Notes: generated by a model from the letters alone, not told the origin. A stretch of 64,000 bases of DNA from Thunnus maccoyii (GCF_910596095.1 NC_056542.1:27082957-27146956); one strand, 5' to 3'. Shown: positions 1 through 12,986, counted from the stretch's first letter. Program-made: numbers and translations.

Positions 1-1289
1 AAGTCTGTTCCCTCATTTTACAATACTGCAGTACCCTGACTGCAAGGTAAAATTAATTGTTTAGGCTACCTGTAGGAGATGTGTTGTTTGCCGAAAATGC
101 ACTAAGAGCCTGTCGTCTGCAGTCCTTCATCAAACATCTCACTGTGGCTGTTTCTGCTTGTACCGTTCTTCTTTGCAGTATTTCTAACCGCTGAACAAAT
201 AGCTCCAAATATCTCCAAATCTTGTTGTGTTGACTTGTTTTCACTGAAAAATAGCACCGCAAACAAAGCTCTGCTAACTCAGCGATAAACACATGGAGCT
301 TTAGCGAAAATTCAGTCAGGAAGACTATCTTTTGCATACTCAGGTCTGTAGTTTTATTTCTCAAACCATTTGTCATTCCATTCCATCACACATGCTCACT
401 CATAATTTCCTTGCTGTCATTGCCAGAGCCATCAATTGAGACTTCAGCTGTTCAGCTGTCACATCTAACCAATGGCATGCTGACACACCTTCATTGTCAG
501 CTTATCGTCTTGCGGTTTTCTTCCTCTCTGCCTCTGGTGCTTTCATGCTGCCATTATGCGCACCCCCCATCTCTCCATCACCGCCCAGTCTATGCAGATT
601 CATCAGTGCATCACTTCATCAACCTCATCAACCTTATCAGTCTCAGCAGATCATCAGCCACCACCAACACCAGTGTCTGGATGCCATAGTTTGATTTATC
701 TTGCTGCTGCTCAGGACTGATTCAAAATCTCCCTGTAGAGTCTAAGTGCCAAAGACTTTTGACAAGACTTAATCATCAATATCATCTGGATAATAAACAA
801 TTGTTTTTACTTCATTCACTGATTGAAATTTAATTTCCTGTAAGTTCTTCACAATAAAAGCCTCCTGTTAGTTTGTCAGTGGAAAGCTTTTAATATGAAG
901 TAGCAGCAGCAGGAACTGGACTTACATCCAGGTAACTTCTATTTCTCGCAGGTGATCGGTGTTTGGGGCACAGAGTGGGAATGAAAGAGGGGCCATTGTC
1001 CCTATTACAAGTCAGTGTACCATCAAAATGATTTTGAAGCTGTTATTTTAAGGTGAAATTGTTGCAAAATGTTGCTTTAACTTGGAATCTTTACCCTGTC
1101 TTGACATGTTTAAAAATATGTGAAAATCAGTTTTTACAGAATAATGTTATTGCTTTTAACAAGTGCCATTATTTGCCATCAATCTTTTTAGTTCCTGAAC
1201 CCCATGTGTTTTGTATCTGTTTTGTATCTGTTCTTTGTTTTGTTTTGGCATGTTTTTGGTGATGTTATTTGTCCTTGTATGTACTTTTA
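1..1289. other. intergenic DNA, no gene recognised
   Basis: AT-rich unique-looking sequence. The longest open frame (minus strand, 53-376, 107 codons) has no recognisable domain and looks like chance. I see no splice-flanked exon, tRNA or clear repeat here. The stretch is the left end of the gene-poor flank on the 3' side of gdf6. Confidence 0.5.
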
Positions 1290-1412
1290 TACGAAACCTT
1301 TTTTTTTTTTTCTGCTGCCATTTTGACCAGGACTCCCTGGCAGAGGAGATATTGTATCTCAATGGGACCTTTCTGATTAAATAAACGATGAATAAAAATA
1401 AAATAATTTTTA
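1290..1412 (+). repeat. 3' end of a LINE-type retrotransposon
   Basis: A T-run is followed by a segment around 1314-1377 (a 'ccaggactccctggcagagg' core, then 'tctcaatgggacctttctg') and a tail of repeated AATAAA-like units. This matches, from memory, the 3' end of abundant teleost LINEs of the L2/CR1 group, whose copies are usually 5'-truncated. No reverse-transcriptase frame is attached, so this is a dead stub. The family name is uncertain. Confidence 0.55.
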
Positions 1413-1555
1413 AAAAAACTTAATGAATCCATCTAAAACTGGTTGTAAATAAAAAATTTTAAAGTGGATTCTTTTCTCAAAATCTAAGGATGAAGAGTGC
1501 CTGTATATGTACACTTGGAAATTATATGCATCTTAGAATCTTGATAGATTTTGCC

Positions 1556-2433
1556 CAGTGGTGGAAGAAGGACTCAGATCCTTTACTTGACTTTACTTTA
1601 CTTGCTGTAAAAGCAATGTAAAAATACTCCGTTACATGTAAAAGTCCTGCATGAAAAAATCCTACTTAAGTAAAACTACATACGTATTAGCAAAGTTTAG
1701 TTAAAGTATTTTAGTAAAAGTAGTGGTTTGGTCCCTCTGACTGACATATTATTATATATTACATCATTAGATTATTAATATTGAAGCATCAGTGCATGTT
1801 ACTGTTGTAACTGCTGGAGGTGGAACTAGTTTGAACTACTTTATATACAGTTAGCTAGTTTAATCTAGTGGTTCCCAACCTAGGGCTCAGGCCCCCCCAA
1901 ATGGTCACCTGATAAATCTGAGGGGTCGTGAGATGATTAATGGGAGAAAAAAGAAAAAAAAACAGTTCTGATAGGCAAATGTGTTATCATTTTTTGGACT
2001 TTTTCTCTAATCTTTGATTTTTGGTGAAAAATTGGATCATTTGAACATTTATTGAAATGAAAACCATGAAACCGTGCAAAGTCACTATTTGGTGGAGCTG
2101 TTAACAACTCATAGACATCTGAAATGTGACCCTGACTACACACTGATTTATGTGAGACGTCAAAAGCCAAAAAGGTTAGAAACCACTGGTTTCATCTTTA
2201 ACATTGTGTTGTATTTTAAAAGCTTGTTATATTATCCATTGTGTCAAATCGTCATCTGAAAAGTAACTAAAGTTGTCAAATAAAGGTAGTTGAGTAGAAA
2301 GTACAATATTAATGTAGTGGAGTGGAAGTATGAAGTAGCATAAAATGGAAATATTCAGGTAAAGTACAAGTACCTCAAAACTGAACTTAAGTACAGTACT
2401 TGGGTAAATGTACTTAGTTACTTTCTACCACTG
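1556..2433. mobile_element. non-autonomous hAT-type DNA transposon (outer, 878 bp)
   Basis: The left end reads CAGTGGTGGAAGAAG and the right end reads CTTTCTACCACTG, an imperfect terminal inverted repeat. The interior near both ends has the 'agtactttac/aagtaca' phrases typical of a very common teleost hAT-like family. The flanks are attttgcc (1548-1555) and accttgcc (2434-2441), a 6-of-8 match consistent with a decayed 8-bp target duplication. It has no transposase frame. A second hAT-like element sits inside it (1866-2188). Confidence 0.72.
1866..2188 (+). mobile_element. hAT-type MITE nested in the outer element
   Basis: The left end TAGTGGTTCCCAACC and right end GGTTAGAAACCACTG form terminal inverted repeats (the first base is mutated from C). 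The flanks gtttaatc (1858-1865) and gtttcatc (2189-2196) match at 7 of 8 positions, the expected hAT target duplication. The interior is non-coding. A relative lies at 7607-7906 in the opposite orientation. Confidence 0.72.
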
Positions 2434-2441
2434 ACCTTGCC

Positions 2442-5400
2442 TAGATAGCTATACATTGTAGCTTATATATACCTGTATCTAACAATGAGCAAGCATTGTT
2501 CAATATTATTTCAATATTAAACACTCTTATCCATTAAAGTTGTTGTGAAAAACATTTAGTTTTGTCCTTTACAGAGAACAGAAAATGACACAGGTGTCAC
2601 ATTGAAAGAAATGGTCATAATGTCCACTTCTTGAACCACATTATATAATCTCAATATGAGCTCATACCTTTTCTGTAATATGTGTATACATATAATAATA
2701 TAATAATAATAATAATATAACACATCATTTCTGTGCAATAAGAAGCTTCTTCATAAAACATGCACATGAAACATTCATTTAAAAACTGATACTGTTAAGT
2801 TTTTTGTTTTGTTTTGTTTTTAAATCAGAATGACAAAGAACTTATTCAATTACTTAAAACACTTATTGCATTACTTGCAAACAACTCTGGTTGGCATATG
2901 AATATTCTTTTAAAAAATGATTTTATACATTTGTCAAACGTCTGAACTTTTTGTACAATAAAAAATGTTGACTTATAGTCCTACTTCATGGAATATCTTT
3001 TACAGGCCTAATATTACTTTACTAGAAGAAGCAGATATTTCACTCCACATTACATTATTTGCCCACTGTCACTGTCGAAATTTAAGACAACTCATATATT
3101 CCCTCTGATTTATCAAATGGTCACATAAAACCACATCACATAAAATTAATGTCCAATTTTCCAGCCATATTTTTTTCTTAAATATTTTAAAATTGTGAAA
3201 TTATTACACCAACAAAAGTTCAACTTCCCATTTTCCCTCTAAGCTAGCTGAGCAACTGTGAGCAAAATGAAAGTTGAGATAAACCTTTTGCCAACCTATT
3301 ACACCTTAAATGAGTTAAGAGTTAAAAGGTGAGTACAGACAGACAGTTTGGCCTGTGGGGATGTGACTGAAGGCTTTAAGAGTCATTATATGAAGAAGAG
3401 AGTGGCATGTAAGTGATGGCATGACATTTGGTCATTGACCACAATCTACCCTCCAATTCATACCATCCCACAGTCAGCTGAGAACATAGATGAAAGGAGC
3501 AAGACAGTGACAACACGGCAGGGAGAGGAAAAAAATGTATAGAAAGAAAAAACAGACAGGACAAAAAAGTGCCCCAGCAAACATTGGCAGTGGATAATTA
3601 GAGGGCAGGATCTTGTCATGCCATGCGATTAGTCAATTCCTGTGATATCCCTGAGAAGCTCCAGCCAGCCTGCTCTATAATCTCAGCCAAAAAGAGGCTG
3701 CAGAGGAAGAAGAGGGCTAGGAGACAGACAGATGCAGTGAGAGGAGGGCTGTGAGTTCACAATGTCATGAGTAAATCATGACCATGAGGGAGGGTGCTGC
3801 ATCCTGCATATGTACACCTGTATTGCCACAGAAAATAGAGTTCAGATGTTCAGGGTCTAAGAAATAAAATACTTATCACCGCCAACTTCAAAAGGGAATA
3901 CCAGAGTTAAATTAAGCCTACATATCACTGAATGATACAAACCAAAAACGTGTTCAGTGCATGAGTCATATTGCCCGAGGGAGTATGGGAGTATGAAACT
4001 TTATTAAGAGCCCTGTAAACCCTCTAAATTACACCTTTGATTATTAATTACCCAAAAAGAAGCCATCTATTACTGAAACCACGTCATCCTGCTGTTGGCG
4101 GAGAAGTCAGCCAGTGATTCAGAATGGTGAAGCACAGGAAACTACTCTGGCAAATTACACACAGGGCAGGAAGTATGTATAGAGGAAAACATCAAAAAGT
4201 CTGCAGCCACAGACTGGGTGAAACAGAGCCGTAGGATTATTTTCACTCCAAATCCATATTCTAAAATTGTTGAAAGCACAGTGTTTATTCCAAAATATTT
4301 TTTTTATTAAGGTGGACAAGCACCTTTTCAACCATAACAATACTGCAATTATTAGTAATACTACTACAAGTGTGACTACTCAACCCTGTCTCCTAGAAAT
4401 TGCTGTATATACAACTAATTTGCAACAGCATATAAGTTTTGGAGGAAACATAATGCCACCCAGATTACATTTTTCAACATAATGAAGAAACATTGTTAAT
4501 CAACGTATCTGGCAAGTCATAAAATGTTGATACTGAACTGCCGATACTGAATACAATGACCTGTTCGTAGCAGCTGCAGCTTTATTAAACTTTTTTATGG
4601 TTATGTTTAGGCACTCACAGCATTTGGTTATGGTTAAAAGAAAGATCAAGGTCTTTGATCAATACAGAAAAAGTCTGTAGTGACTTTAAGCATGAGACGG
4701 GATGTAATGACATTTACCAAAACCACAATCTTTTTCTGCCTTCACTCTAATGGGTTTGTACAGCCACCATCCACCCTGACCACCTCCCTATTCCCCCTTC
4801 AAGTGTGGTACATAAATGTTGCACTTCCCTCATGTGAAAAAACATTACTTGTGAACATAAAATCCAGGCAGCAGTAATGTTTCTTATCACAATGTAACTA
4901 GAAAACTAAATTAGTACTATATAATGCAATCTCTAGGACACAGGGTTGGACTATCACTATTACAAGGCCTACTACCACTGATGCTAATATTGGCACCTCC
5001 ACTGTTAGAACAACTTACACCTCTACTGTAATACTGCTAATGTTTGACTTCTTCCCTTGCCTAATTATTTGCTTTACCAGTGTAGAACTGGTCATTTCTA
5101 CAATACAGGGAATAAAACTAAATCAAACCCATCATATCCAAGGTGGAAGTAGTTCATTGTTGTCATGCATACAAATATGCTTAACTTGGTTTACAAGACA
5201 CCACAAGTAATACAAACCAGATTCAGAATACATGGTCAAATACAAGTCCAAAAATAAAGAATATAAACTTGTCAGCCAGTCATTTTTTCAGACTACCTAA
5301 AATTACCTGCAGGATCTGAAATGGTTCATATAAGATAAGTAGGCGACGGCAGTCTCCAATTTTTCATCATCTGTACCTCAGAATATTTCAGATCCCTTAC

Positions 5401-7030
5401 TACATCAGTCTGACTCTGGTGTATTTGTGAGTTTAAGCACCATTTATTTACCAGTGACAGCATCTTAAACAAATCTGCTAGTTTGATCCGGAATGTTCCG
5501 ACTTCTGCGGATCAATTAGCACTTTCCCTGAGTAGCTGCATCCGCTCCATCTGCCCTGAGATTTATGCCTGAGAGAGGGAAAGACAGAGAGAGAAAGCAC
5601 TCTCTGATTTCAGTCTTTCTTTTTTTTTTTTTCTTTCTTTCGTCTTCCTCCTTTCAGACCTGGTCCCACCTCCTCTACTCTCCCACCGCCTTCCATAACA
5701 GCGCTGATCTATGAAAACATACAAACATGACACTGAGCCTATGATAAACACCAGGTCTGTATTCGGGGAGGAGAGGAAATCAACTCCAGTTCAGGATGTG
5801 ACCACTACCTCTGCCCAGATCAATCATACTCCAGCAGACCTGCATGTGGGGGGCAACCATATCAGTACAGGGGGGGTTGGGAGGGGTGTACACACACACA
5901 CACACATAGACACACACATACAAACAAAAGCTCTGGTATACAAGTCTCTGTGCAGTGCAATGCACACATGGGCACAGCACACACAAAGTTAACAAGTCTC
6001 CCAGGCAGGCAGGTAAAGAATGAGCCCGCTGCAACTGGATTCCAGTGCTGCGGTGCTGGGTTTACACTTTCAACTCCCCCTTCCTTATCTCCCAGATTAG
6101 CTCGATAAGAGAATTATGAAGCCAGACGGACATCTAAAGCTTCCTGGGGGGTCAACGGCGTGATGAGAGACAGCCCGGGAGGGGAGACCGCCGCCTCTGA
6201 AACGCTTAACCCTCCCACAACATACATGCACACACACATGTGCACTCATATGCACAGACCCCCCAGCCCCGGGGCCCTATACTTATTCCTTGCTCCATCA
6301 TCCCTTCTCCCCTTTATCAGAAAGAGAAGGAGCGGGAAACAAAGGAAGAGGGAAGTAGAGGAAGGGGGTGCGTACAGATAGCCTTGCTCCTGCGACTTCC
6401 TTCCTGTGCATTCCAGGTTTTGTGACCCTCCTTCAAGGACAAAGAGCTGAAACACGCTTTCCTCCTTCTTCTCAAAATTCAGAGGAAAGAGGAGGAAAAA
6501 AGAAAGTTTCCCTCTAAGTTGCAGGATGTAAAGGATGATAAATTATGGAGGTCAGGAAGTCACCTGGTCACAGGAGCGACTCAGCACTGGGCAGGTACAA
6601 ACATCTGGTAATGGAATGTCTTTTTTTGCATGAAATGTAAAAAAAAGTGAGGGAGTGAGGTATATTTGTACTACTACAGGTTTTTCATGAGCAGAATAAA
6701 CCGCAAAAGTTTGTTTTTCTTCCAAAGAGCAACCTTTCATGAAAACAAATTACATTTTGCAAATTACATTATGGATTTGACAACATCTATTTTGCTGACA
6801 AATATCTTGTGATTACAATGCTTTTCATCTGCCAAAATCTCAAAGTTTGGATGTCAGTATTTTTGAAAGTACCACAGAGGAGAGGCAGTATGGCTCTTCT
6901 TGCAGGTGCATCACCATACAATGATAATAGAACATAGAACTTCAACAAAAAATAAAATAAGCTAGAAAATGCTTTTTTAAATTTCACTTATACTGAAAAT
7001 TGCAGATACAAATACAGTAACATGTTAAAA
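2442..7030. other. intergenic DNA, no gene recognised
   Basis: No exon-like frame with a recognisable domain is present. Simple sequence includes a TAA run near 2695-2720, a polypyrimidine tract near 5610-5645 and CA-rich DNA at 5890-5925. A short stretch at 4592-4670 has the 'ggttatgtttaggcac' phrase of a dispersed teleost repeat. The remainder looks unique. No function can be assigned from the sequence alone. Confidence 0.45.
4592..4670 (+). repeat. fragment of a dispersed teleost repeat
   Basis: Contains the phrases 'ggttatgtttaggcac' and 'ggttatggttaaaagaaaga', which resemble a short, very abundant fish repeat. No ends or target duplication can be defined, so this is a family resemblance from memory only. 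Confidence 0.3.
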
Positions 7031-7039
7031 CCTTGCATG

Positions 7040-7400
7040 TTAAATGTTGCATGGGATTTTCAGTTTAAGTTGAAGTTAAAGAAGTTGAAGTGTAAGCACT
7101 GAAATCAGCTGAGGTGTCAGTTGAAGAGTTAGAGCTGAAAGCAGTGGACATCAGTTGTCGTGCAATCCTTGAAAGCATGTGAAATTTCAGTTTAAACCTT
7201 GAAGGAAGAGTTGTCAGTCCGTATGTAAATGCTGGAAATAGTTTGTAAAAAAGTAAAAGCTGAAAGCACTTAAACTGTCATTTGAACTGTTCAGTTCAGT
7301 GTCAGTGAATGTGAATGTTGAAGCACTGGAGAAAGTTGAGGTGTGAGCAGTGTAAACAGTTAAGTGTCAGTCTGAAATGGCCACAGTTGAAACACTGGGG
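7040..7400. repeat. degenerate internal repeat rich in 'gttgaag/ctgaaagca'
   Basis: Variants of 'agttgaagtgtaagcactga', 'gctgaaagca' and 'gtgtcagttgaag' recur about every 30-60 bp with many substitutions. The copies at 7085, 7105, 7130, 7255 and 7315-7340 are easiest to see. It looks like a decayed minisatellite or the inside of an old repeat. It ends near a short GAAA run (about 7402-7420). I cannot assign a family. Confidence 0.4.
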
Positions 7401-7606
7401 GGAGAAAGAAAGAAAGAAAGTAGTGATCATTGTGATGGGTTAACAATGAATCCACTAAAGGTTGATTTTCAAAACAAACTGAAATTAATGGAAAAAACTG
7501 GCTGCCTTGAAAGTAGGAAATCAATATGATATATTATATTATATGATAATGGCCTAAAACATGCAAAACCACATACAAAATTCACTTTCTGCCAGATGCT
7601 TTACAA

Positions 7607-7906
7607 CAGTGGTTCTCCACCTCTTTGCCCTGTACACCATCAAGTGAAGTACAATTGCGACCCCCTGTCATATGTCGCATTTGTCAATGAGTTGTAAGTA
7701 CTTCTGTAATAGGACTGACTTTCCTTTTCAGATTGTTTGATTTTAATAATTTTTAAAGGCCTGAAAAATGTCAGAAAAAATACATTATATTGTATAGCAG
7801 TAGTATGTTTTGTCCTCTTTCCCACCATGTAACTCATCTCGATCCCCTCAGGTTTATCTTTTGACTCCTGGGAGGGGTTCCAAACCCCCCAAGTTGGGAA
7901 CCACTG
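7607..7906 (-). mobile_element. hAT-type MITE (300 bp)
   Basis: The ends CAGTGGTTCTCCACC and GTTGGGAACCACTG form a terminal inverted repeat. The flanks ctttacaa (7599-7606) and ctttagaa (7907-7914) match at 7 of 8 positions, as expected for a hAT insertion. Read on the minus strand, its first 80 bases resemble the nested element at 1866-2188, so the two are one family in opposite orientations. A 150-codon open frame overlapping it (7640-8092, minus) has no transposase features. Confidence 0.7.
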
Positions 7907-7914
7907 CTTTAGAA

Positions 7915-10900
7915 TCTCTAACAGTATAACCAACAGCCACATTGTCATAATGTTGTGTGTCACTGGAGAGAATATATTGCTTGAAAATATTTTTTTGGTG
8001 TTTTCTTCACCCCACAGCACTAAAACATGGTGGAGAACAACATCTGCAGGCCTTTCTGTTGGCAGAGGGGAATCAATGCCCTCACCCATCACACACCCTC
8101 CCTTGGGCGAACACCTACATGATGCCAGAACCTAAGAGTTTTAAAATGGCTTTAAAGGAGCAACAACCACTACCCCGCCCATACCCCAACCCTCTCTACA
8201 TCTCCCCCGCATCTCCAAACCGGCAAGTCTCGGCGTCCATCCATCCCATGATTCATCTACCAGCTCTGTCATCTGTGAGTGGTGACGCACCCTGCTGCCT
8301 GGGGCGTAATTAAACCTCTTACAGAGATTGCAGCTGCACTGACACCTTCACCATCTGATCCCCTGCTATGGTATCATCTTCGCCTATCAACCAGACAAAA
8401 GCGCCCCCATAGACCCTTTAACTCCAACCCATGTACACTTGTGCCCTCACCCCTGGCTCAGACCAGCCGCCCTCTCATGCCATGTTAATTTAATCCAAAA
8501 ACACTTCCTATAGCAGCCTGTTAATGTCAGAGTGGATTTCCTCTGCGTTCTCCGTGACCCAGAAAAGAGCACCACCCTGCCACTTTGCCAGGAACCTTCC
8601 TCGGTTTAGTGTTTCCCAACAAACGGCAAATATGCTTCAAAACCAATAAACCTACCCTTGATATTTATTAGGCCGTTATTCAAGTATTCCCTCCCTACTC
8701 GGCCAAATGCCGACACTCACGCATGCATGCATGCAATATGCACACACTTAAACACAAACATGCAGGCGGTCACACACCTTTCGCCAGCTGCAGACATATT
8801 AGTAATTCAAATGAGGAGCAGAAGATTAAAGAGTTGCGTTGTCTTGGGTGTTACAGTACACGTCTAGCCTTACTATGAGGACCAGAGGTCAAGAAGAGGA
8901 ACACGGGGGGAGGAAATTGAGAACATTTCTTGATTAAAGGCCTCTGGAACATCTAACCTTTGACTGCACACAGACGTATGTGCTCTGACTACATATGCTG
9001 CAAGGCCCAGGTCACTTCTGTGTGATAGGGATCTTCAATATGACCTGGAAAGAAAGGAGGACACCTCACTTGTCCAGACATCTGGGGGCAAACTGGTAAA
9101 AGTCAGCAGCCAGCTTGGCAGCAGCGGTTATTGTTTGGTTCATGTAACTGTGTAGAATGACATCGGCATGTAAAGACCACTCTTTTTTTGTATGGAAATA
9201 ACAGGCACACATAATATATATGTGTTGAATATTCCTGAACATTGTCATTTTTGGGTCATGAGTCATTTTTTTAAAAACTTAATGCACTTGTGCCAAAAAT
9301 AAATTTAAAGAGGAAAACATCACTAGTGGAAGAAAACTAGTAGAATAAAAAAAACACTCCAGATTTCAACTTTGCTTTCAGCTGACCGAGGTGTCCAAAA
9401 CAAACAACGCAACACCAAAAACAATTTTATTGGGCGCATCTCCACCTCTTCCTCTCATTCAGTGAAGCCACTGTTTCCTCATGTCCCCTGACCCCACAAC
9501 TCCTTCACCCTCACCCAGCAGTTTGCTTATCAATCCTCCCTCAGCTCCGTCATCAATCTCTCAGTGAAAATCTCCTTGTTTCTGCCAGTTGTTTCCTCGA
9601 CTGCCAGCATGTTTGCTAAGACCCTGCAACAGCTCCCCCTTTTCCTGCCGGGTTGGTCAGAGGCTAATAAAACTGTCCTGGTCAGTCATAAGACACCCTG
9701 AGAGAGAGAAAGAGAGGGTGGGGTTGGTGGAGGGGGGTGGGGTGGAGGGTAGCAGGGTCACGGCTCAGAACAGGCTCAGTCGGACCTGACTGGCTCAGCC
9801 GAGGGGAGGGTCTCGCTTTCGGACCTCCAAACCCGGAGGATGATAAATGGCATTTAAAGGAGACAGTAAAACACAACTATTGCATAAAGTCATCAGTTAA
9901 AGTTAATTACAAAATATATGGGGGTTTGATTGAATGGGTCTCTGGGGAGTGATCAGGGAGAGAAGCTGCAGGCGAGCCGTAGACAGTCGTCCGATGAGCT
10001 GCAGTGACTCACACACATTCCATGAAATGAGACCTGGTCTGTGTAAAGGACTTCAGTGAGCGGAGATGAATACAATTCAAAACCATAAAGAATAAAAAGA
10101 GTGAATGAATGCTGGTCACTAACATACCCGAGTCTTGATGAGGAACCTGGAAATATCCAGGCAATACATCCAAAGTCATGTCGTTTTATATTCAAAGCTG
10201 CACTAGGCAGGATTTTTATGTCAACTATAAGAGAAATATTCTACACTTGTTCCTAAGCATCAGTGAGCAAATGTGCGTACCTACTTCATCACCAGCCCAA
10301 CCAGGAACTTAGAAGAGGAAACTGAATTTGCACTTTACAGATGTAATACATTATTTGAGATTCTCTGCCTGAGCAAGTTAGTCCTTACTTCCTTTTATGC
10401 CTCATTCACACATATGGATTCAAGAGGCAGGTTCTTGCCTCTCACAAGCCTGAAGCTCACGGGCATGTTTGTGTTGAGCATGTAATTTACATACTGAGCC
10501 CCAAACTGGCAGTTATTTTTCTCCGGTTACAGTTATACCAGCGCATGACAAAATTAGTTCATTTTCTTACAATGTGTTTCCATGCATCGTTTTCAAGAAT
10601 CAATGTTAATTGTTATATTGAAGAGAATTTGTAAGCCATTGACCACGACAACCAGCTTTTCTAAGTACCTCTATGTAGCTGAGTCAAGTTGAAAACGACA
10701 TGCTTCTGTTTCACATGAGAATCAAAATGAGGTTGATTGTTTGTCACCAGGTTGTCACTCCCCAATCCCATCATCAGACAAGAATGTCAATATTGGATGA
10801 TTCTAAGGTCAGGGAAATTTAATGGTTGTGGCTAAAAAGAATGTGAACGTTAATTGCAGGTCTTTGACGTGAACTCTAGTCTTTTGCGTGAAAGTCAGAC

Positions 10901-12690
10901 ATGCTACAGGCCCATCCACCACTCAGCCTCTCACTGCATAAAGGGCGCTTTACTGTGAGCGCTCAACGTTGGCATTGGATGTAATTCATGTCATGTGGAA
11001 TCGTCCAATATGGACGTAATTCCAAATGATACCGGGATGCACTCTACACGTCTCAAGTCTGACCTTTCTCAACGTCCGCACATGGCACTACTGGGCACCT
11101 TTTGAGACTTTGAATCACAGTTTGTGGTGCCAGCAGGTTTTTCAAAGGTCAGTTCACAATAAATAGCATACTGTCACATCTCCAGTGTTTGAGTCTGTGT
11201 GTGTGAATGGGGCATTACGGACACCTACATATGAAAACACATGAATGTCAAACGGGTTTTACCTTAATGCAGCACATTATCCTCGCAATGCATTCAATGG
11301 CAATATAAGGGGAAGTTCTTAATCTCAATTCTAACAATGTTCAACGCCAAAAAGGTACAATTCGAATATGAAATGGTCATCGGTTTATCGCAATGAGTCA
11401 CAAGCATATTGATCAGCAGGCCCAAGCTGAACCAGGGTACATAAAATATTATACATTGGAAATCATATAACAGAAACATATTAAAAACATGGTAACAATA
11501 GTGTAGAGGTTTGTATGTATGCTTTGTATAAGTGCTCACGTCTGTGTTTGTGTGTAGGTGTGTGTGTGTATGTGTGTGTTTAGGGGGATCTGTTACGTTT
11601 CAGACAGAGGGCTTTGTTACTGCCTCTGAGTGTTGGGGTGCAGCCGTGCATGCAATCAGTCTGTGTTTCTTTATAATTTTCAATAAGTCTGTTTTTGGGC
11701 CTCTTATAACTCAGCGCCAACTCACCAACACAATCACACATTCCCAAATACACACTCACATAGATACAGAGAAACACATACAAAAAAAAAAAACTTTTGT
11801 ACTTCTTTCCAAGCCAAATGATTTAAACCAGTTCCTCATTCAACCAGCAGACACCATGTGTTTCTCATGTTGCCCTTACGGTCCCTTTTCATGAGATCTT
11901 CATGTTTTATTTCAGAGTAAAAGGGACAGAAAGTCTAATCTTTGTGTATCATGTTATAAAGTACAAATCACATTGAGGGAAAAAGTTAGAAAGGAGAAGA
12001 ATGAAAGGTGGGGGGGAGCAGGCGTGGTGGTGGTGGTGTATAAATCTTCATGGGGTTTGCAGGGAAGGAAACTCTTATGCTGAGGAACAAGAAGCACATG
12101 TAGCGAGCAAGCTACCAGGAAATTGGTATAGTCTTGTATGATTTTATAGGGATCTTGGGCATGCCCTTCACATTAATTAGGATGTGGAGTGCGGAGGTAT
12201 TTTTTACAGGAAACTAAGTATGGAACCCCTGCTGTCTGCCTCAGGGCTCCAGCTCCTGAGTCAAAAAACCTAGAGGACTCTGTAACCAAAGTAAAGCAGG
12301 ATAATGCAGGTCATATGCACACAAACACGCTGACACACACCAACAGGCACGAACACACACATACACAGAAACGTACTGTAAGCACGCATGAGGGAAACAT
12401 TATTTGTTGGGGACAACTGAATGAGAAAATGAGTTTTTGGAGGTTTGAGCAGCCAGTGCAGGTATTTTTTTAATGTAGAATTTTTAGTTAATCAATTTTT
12501 TTGGTCACCAAATGACTTTTTTGTTTTTGACTCCGCAATGATGTTGTTAAGAAAGGGTTTGCTAATGACAGTATATTCCTCTGTGGCAGATATTTGGATT
12601 TACTCAGTGTGTAAGTGTGTGCAGTATTTTTTTTTTTCATTATTTACATTGTGGTAATGAAAATAGGCTTGTACAGTCATGATTTGGGGA
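7915..12690. other. intergenic DNA, no gene recognised
   Basis: Mostly unique sequence without recognisable coding exons. The block about 8280-8660 is C-rich, free of obvious repeats and could be regulatory. The segment about 10820-11160 looks like an old dispersed repeat, but its ends are not definable. GT/CA-rich simple sequence occurs near 8740-8790, 11550-11580 and 12330-12365. Confidence 0.4.
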
Positions 12691-12691
12691 G

Positions 12692-12860
12692 TCATCTAAC
12701 ATTAGGAGACAAAAGTCCCCACTAGGTAAACCATTAAATTTTTATTGTTAAGACTTGGTTATTGGTTAAGATTAGGCTTAGGTTTAGTTTAAGGTTAGGG
12801 TAAGTCTCCAGGGAGTGAATGTCCTCCTAAGTGACAAACACAAGTATGTGTGTTTCTACG
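12692..12860 (+). repeat. dispersed teleost repeat ending in GT-rich sequence
   Basis: Contains 'gacaaaagtccccactaggt', then 'ggttagggtaagtctccagg' and 'gtcctcctaagtgacaaaca', leading into a short GT-rich tail. I recognise this order from a short repeat widespread in fish genomes, which is commonly associated with microsatellites. It is non-coding and its class is uncertain. Confidence 0.45.
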
Positions 12861-12942
12861 TTTGTGTAATGACGCTGGTTTTTAAAGCTGAAGCAGTTGC
12901 ATTCTTACCTCAGAAATGCATTCCCACCCAATTCCCCTCTCC

Positions 12943-12986
12943 TGTTTTGTGTGTGTGTGTGTGTGTGCGCGCGCGCGCATGTGTGT
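12943..12986 (+). repeat. (TG)n(CG)n alternating purine-pyrimidine tract
   Basis: A TG run passes directly into a GCGCGCGCGC run and then back to TG. The strict purine-pyrimidine alternation, including CG steps, is the classic Z-DNA-prone pattern. It is a simple-sequence feature with no gene nearby. Confidence 0.7.

Noticed and set aside
7640-8092. 150-codon minus-strand open frame as a possible transposase remnant
   Set aside because: It overlaps a 300-bp non-coding hAT MITE and extends past its end. There are no hAT dimerisation or zinc-finger motifs.
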